Below are positions 5,821 through 8,277 of a stretch of 8,277 nt of DNA, piece after piece. Within the stretch, counting starts at the first letter, position 1; each line of letters begins with the position of its first letter. Under the pieces are notes generated by a model that searched no databases, was not told where the DNA came from, and saw only the letters and a program-made list of their open reading frames with translations. Source of the stretch: an uncultured Methylobacillus sp. (GTDB lineage Bacteria > Pseudomonadota > Gammaproteobacteria > Burkholderiales > Methylophilaceae); NCBI GenBank assembly GCA_946478965.1, contig CAMLDQ010000087.1:1-8277 (forward strand), read 5' to 3'. The position numbers were made by a program, and so were the translations under genes.

Positions 5821-7806
5821 ATGAAAAGCCTCAGCATCTATGCCAAATTGATCCTGATTCTGGTCCTGCCATTGCTTTGCATGGTGGTCTACACGGGGAT
5901 CAACGCACGCAATCATTATGCGGAGTGGCAGGAGCTTTCCACCACGGACACCATGATGGATCTTTCCATCAGCCTGGGTGGGCTTGTACATACGCTGCAG
6001 GTCGAGCGCGGCGCAACCAGCGGATTCATCCTCTCCAATGGCGCCAAGTTTTCCCAGGATCTCCCGAAATACCGCGGTGATACCGACAAGGCGCTTGCCG
6101 ATGTCCAGGCGCATTACGCGCGCGCAATGAATAAAGGCATTCCGGCCAAGGTTAGCGAAAAGGTGGATGCCGCACTGGAAAAGCTGAAATTGCTGAAGGA
6201 GACACGCGAGGCCTCCGACCAGCTGATGATCCCGGCCAAGGATATGGCGGCCCGTTATACGGGGGCGATCGCTGCACTCCAGGAAACCATTCCCGTCATT
6301 GCCAGGCAAAGCAGCGATTTGTACGTGACGCGAATGCTGACAGCCTACAATGCGCTGCTCAACATGAAGGAAAAAAGCGGTCAGGAGCGCGCCCTGCTGA
6401 CCGGCGTGCTTGCCAGCGATCGGATCGAGCTGCCCCAGCTGCAAAGCATGCTGAGCATGATCGCGGCGCAGCAGGCATTTCTGCAGGATTTCAACGATTT
6501 CGCAGCCAGCGACCTGCGCGAACAATACAAGCAAGCCTCAGCGCAACCGTCTTTTGCGGAAGTCGAGAACATACGCAACAAGATTCTGGCAAAATCCTCG
6601 GAAGGCCTGTTCGGTGTGGAGCCCTCAACTTGGTTTGCCAGCAGCACGGCACGTATCAATGCACTGCATGGAGTGGAAGGCAAGCTGGCCGAACAAGTAC
6701 AGTCTTATGCCAAGGAACATGCCCGTGCAGCCCGGATCAGCTTCCTGCTCGCTACCTGCCTTGGTCTCCTGGTGCTAACCGCGACCATCGTGCTGGGCTT
6801 TGTCGTGGTGCGTGGCGTTATGCGCCAGATCAACGCCTTGCATGACACCATAGCCCATATCCAGAAAAGCAACGACCTCACCCAGCGGCTTGAAGTGACG
6901 AGCAGCGATGAAATCGGCCAAACCGCTGATGCTTTCAACCGCCTGATCGACAGCCTGCATACCAGCCTGCGCCAGGTCAGCGATAGCGCTTCGCGCGTGC
7001 TGCAGTTCTCCGAGCAACTGGCTTCGTCCTCGTCGCAGTTGTCCGTCAGTACGGCCAGCCAGAGCGAAGCGGCTTCCGCGATGGCTGCCGCTGTCGAGGA
7101 AATGACGGTCAGCATTGCCCAGGTTTCCGACAACGCCCGCCAAGTGCAGGAAGTCTCCGTGACCAGCGGCGAACTTTCTACCAAGGGCGGTGAGGTCATA
7201 CTGAAAGTCACGCAAGGCATGAAAGGCATTGCCGAAGCGGTACATGCCTCCGCCGGCATCATGGAAGACCTGGGCCAGCAATCGGACGAGATCTATTCCA
7301 TTGTGCAGGTAATCAAGGACATTGCCGACCAGACCAACCTGCTGGCGTTGAATGCCGCCATCGAAGCGGCCCGGGCAGGGGAGCAGGGGCGCGGATTTGC
7401 CGTCGTGGCAGACGAAGTGCGCAAGCTGGCGGAGCGTACTACCCGCTCGACCGAAGAAATCGCCGCCATGATCGGGAAAATCCAGGGCGGCACCAAGCAG
7501 GCCATCGTCAGCCTGGAAAATGGCGTGGAACTGGTCAACCAGGAAGTCGAGCTCTCCGAGCAGGCCGGTACGGCAGTGAAGCAAATCCAGTCAGGCAGCG
7601 GTCAGGTTGGGACTGCCGTCTCCAGCATCTCCGATGCGATCCTGGAACAGAGCTCTGCCAGCAACAAGATCGCACAGCAGGTCGAAAAGGTGGCACAGAT
7701 GTCGGAAGAAATCAGCGCTGCCAGTCAGCAAAGCTCCGATACGGCCAACGAAATGCGCGGCCTGGCGGAAGGCCTGCGCGGCATGGTCGCGCGCTTCCGC
7801 GTTTAA
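5821..7806 (+). CDS. Methyl-accepting chemotaxis protein with NIT sensor domain
   Basis: A 661-residue transmembrane chemoreceptor that should control CheA kinase through CheW. TM1 is about 9-27 and TM2 about 307-331, enclosing a periplasmic domain of about 280 residues. That domain resembles the all-helical nitrate/nitrite-sensing (NIT) domain: [12 protein letters not shown] (59-70) and the later [12 protein letters not shown] (186-197) are its two hallmark segments, with Arg63 and Arg190 as likely anion-binding candidates by analogy to NasR. HAMP is about 331-383 ([13 protein letters not shown] at 363-375). The signalling domain runs to the end, with its hairpin tip around Arg518-Glu521 in [18 protein letters not shown]. 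About 138-140 residues flank the tip on each side, 14 more than the roughly 124 of Tsr-type receptors, pointing to the 40-heptad class. No C-terminal NWETF-like CheR/CheB tether is present. No che genes are nearby. The ligand assignment is inferred. Confidence 0.93.
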   Translation: MKSLSIYAKLILILVLPLLCMVVYTGINARNHYAEWQELSTTDTMMDLSISLGGLVHTLQVERGATSGFILSNGAKFSQDLPKYRGDTDKALADVQAHYARAMNKGIPAKVSEKVDAALEKLKLLKETREASDQLMIPAKDMAARYTGAIAALQETIPVIARQSSDLYVTRMLTAYNALLNMKEKSGQERALLTGVLASDRIELPQLQSMLSMIAAQQAFLQDFNDFAASDLREQYKQASAQPSFAEVENIRNKILAKSSEGLFGVEPSTWFASSTARINALHGVEGKLAEQVQSYAKEHARAARISFLLATCLGLLVLTATIVLGFVVVRGVMRQINALHDTIAHIQKSNDLTQRLEVTSSDEIGQTADAFNRLIDSLHTSLRQVSDSASRVLQFSEQLASSSSQLSVSTASQSEAASAMAAAVEEMTVSIAQVSDNARQVQEVSVTSGELSTKGGEVILKVTQGMKGIAEAVHASAGIMEDLGQQSDEIYSIVQVIKDIADQTNLLALNAAIEAARAGEQGRGFAVVADEVRKLAERTTRSTEEIAAMIGKIQGGTKQAIVSLENGVELVNQEVELSEQAGTAVKQIQSGSGQVGTAVSSISDAILEQSSASNKIAQQVEKVAQMSEEISAASQQSSDTANEMRGLAEGLRGMVARFRV

Positions 7807-7814
7807 CCTGCCGG

Positions 7815-7844
7815 CCGGGGAGCGTTACCGCTAACGCTTCCCGG
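7815..7844. terminator. Stem-loop between convergent genes, possible bidirectional terminator
   Basis: Bases 7815-7827 pair with 7832-7844 over 13 positions, 12 Watson-Crick and one G/T, around the four-base loop CCGC. The inner seven pairs AGCGTTA/TAACGCT are perfect. The hairpin sits nine bases after the chemoreceptor stop, and its right arm covers the last codons and stop of the convergent flavin reductase-like gene. There is no T-run on either strand, so it is not a textbook intrinsic terminator; it may act as a 3' end stabiliser or with Rho. Confidence 0.5.
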
Positions 7845-8277
7845 AAACCGCCTCGCCGATGGCAAAGAAGTTGCCGCCGGCAACGTGGTGTATGGTGCGC
7901 AGTTCGTCACGCCCCTCGAAGTGCCAGCGCCCGTTTGAAAACACCCGGTCGTCCGCCTGCGCGGACACCACCTCGGCCAGGAACAGGTCGTAGTTGGCTT
8001 GGACATGCGGTTCGGGAATCACCTTGCACTCCAGCCACGCCACGCAGCCTGCCAGTAGCGGCGCCTCGATTTGCGAGGCGGCAAAGGTCAGTAGATCGAA
8101 TGCCGAAAATTTGTTGTCCGGCATTTCCCCCAGCAGTTCCCGCCCCGAACTGGAACCCACCTTTACCACCATTTCCGCCTGCGACCGGCAAGGCACGTTG
8201 ATCGCGAAATGGCCCGAGGCTTCGATCAGTTCGCGGGTGTAGGTGTTCTTGTCGATGACGATGGCGATCTTGGGTGG
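7831..8277 (-). CDS. Flavin reductase-like (FMN-binding split barrel) protein, partial
   Basis: The reading frame is open from the right edge of the window to TAG at 7831-7833, giving 148 residues of the C-terminal part; the true start lies outside. It begins PPKIAIVIDKNTYTRELIEA, followed by SGHFAINVP and later VGSSSGREL, matching the flavin reductase-like domain (PF01613 type) in which these strands form the FMN pocket. EAPLLAGCVAWLECKV and the closing HHVAGGNFFAIGE also fit the family. Members of this size, about 190 residues, bind FMN and use NAD(P)H to supply reduced flavin or reduce small substrates; roughly 40 residues are probably missing. A GTG at 8196 is in frame but would cut off conserved sequence, so it is not the start. 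The specific substrate and any partner oxygenase cannot be inferred. Confidence 0.85.
   Translation of the reverse strand, partial: PPKIAIVIDKNTYTRELIEASGHFAINVPCRSQAEMVVKVGSSSGRELLGEMPDNKFSAFDLLTFAASQIEAPLLAGCVAWLECKVIPEPHVQANYDLFLAEVVSAQADDRVFSNGRWHFEGRDELRTIHHVAGGNFFAIGEAVSGKR

Noticed and set aside
5797..6534. Long open frame (245 codons) antisense to the chemoreceptor
   Set aside because: It lies wholly within or against a well-supported chemoreceptor gene, has no family motif and no convincing ribosome binding site; it is a codon-bias shadow.
6775..7584. Open frame of 269 codons antisense to the chemoreceptor signalling domain
   Set aside because: The sense strand encodes the highly conserved signalling domain; the antisense product is glycine/histidine/leucine-rich with no recognisable family.
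8194..8196. GTG as the start of the flavin reductase-like gene
   Set aside because: The frame stays open to the window edge and the upstream residues match the conserved family core, so the gene is truncated by the window and not short.

Overview
The window looks like chromosomal DNA of a Gram-negative proteobacterium, probably a betaproteobacterium. Grounds: moderately GC-rich coding sequence, compact gene packing, a periplasmic glycine-zipper protein, a tripartite-type export operon whose adaptor implies an outer membrane channel, and a nitrate/nitrite-type chemoreceptor. The taxonomic guess rests on protein flavour only, since no marker gene is present. I see no mobile element, CRISPR array, tRNA or rRNA, and no gene-free stretch longer than 300 bases.

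Layout, left to right. A terminator-like hairpin sits at the left edge (1-35). Next is a leftward gene for a secreted glycine-zipper/surface-antigen-like protein (91-669). A 91-bp divergent spacer with two tandem inverted repeats separates it from rightward msrA (761-1309). A leftward four-gene operon fills 1344-5603. In transcription order it encodes a MacA/HlyD-like adaptor, a MacB/LolD-type ATPase, and two paralogous FtsX/MacB-type permeases, with junctions of -1 to +12 nt. A 217-bp divergent spacer with several candidate regulatory signals leads to a rightward methyl-accepting chemotaxis protein with a NIT sensor domain (5821-7806). An imperfect 13-bp stem lies between it and a convergent flavin reductase-like gene that runs off the right edge (7831-8277, partial).

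How the genes work together. The operon should build one inner-membrane export or extraction machine: a separate ATPase drives a heterodimeric permease pair, and the adaptor links it to an outer membrane channel. No such channel gene is visible here, but the adaptor hairpin carries the R-x3-L-x6-S motif associated with TolC-type partners. The substrate cannot be read from sequence. MsrA and the glycine-zipper protein share a divergent promoter region and may both relate to envelope or oxidative stress, which is inference. The chemoreceptor is probably an independent unit feeding CheA/CheW proteins encoded elsewhere.

No wholly new system is evident. The items most worth a second look are the two-permease exporter lacking an outer membrane channel, the NIT-domain long-arm chemoreceptor with mixed regulatory signals upstream, and the paired inverted repeats before msrA.
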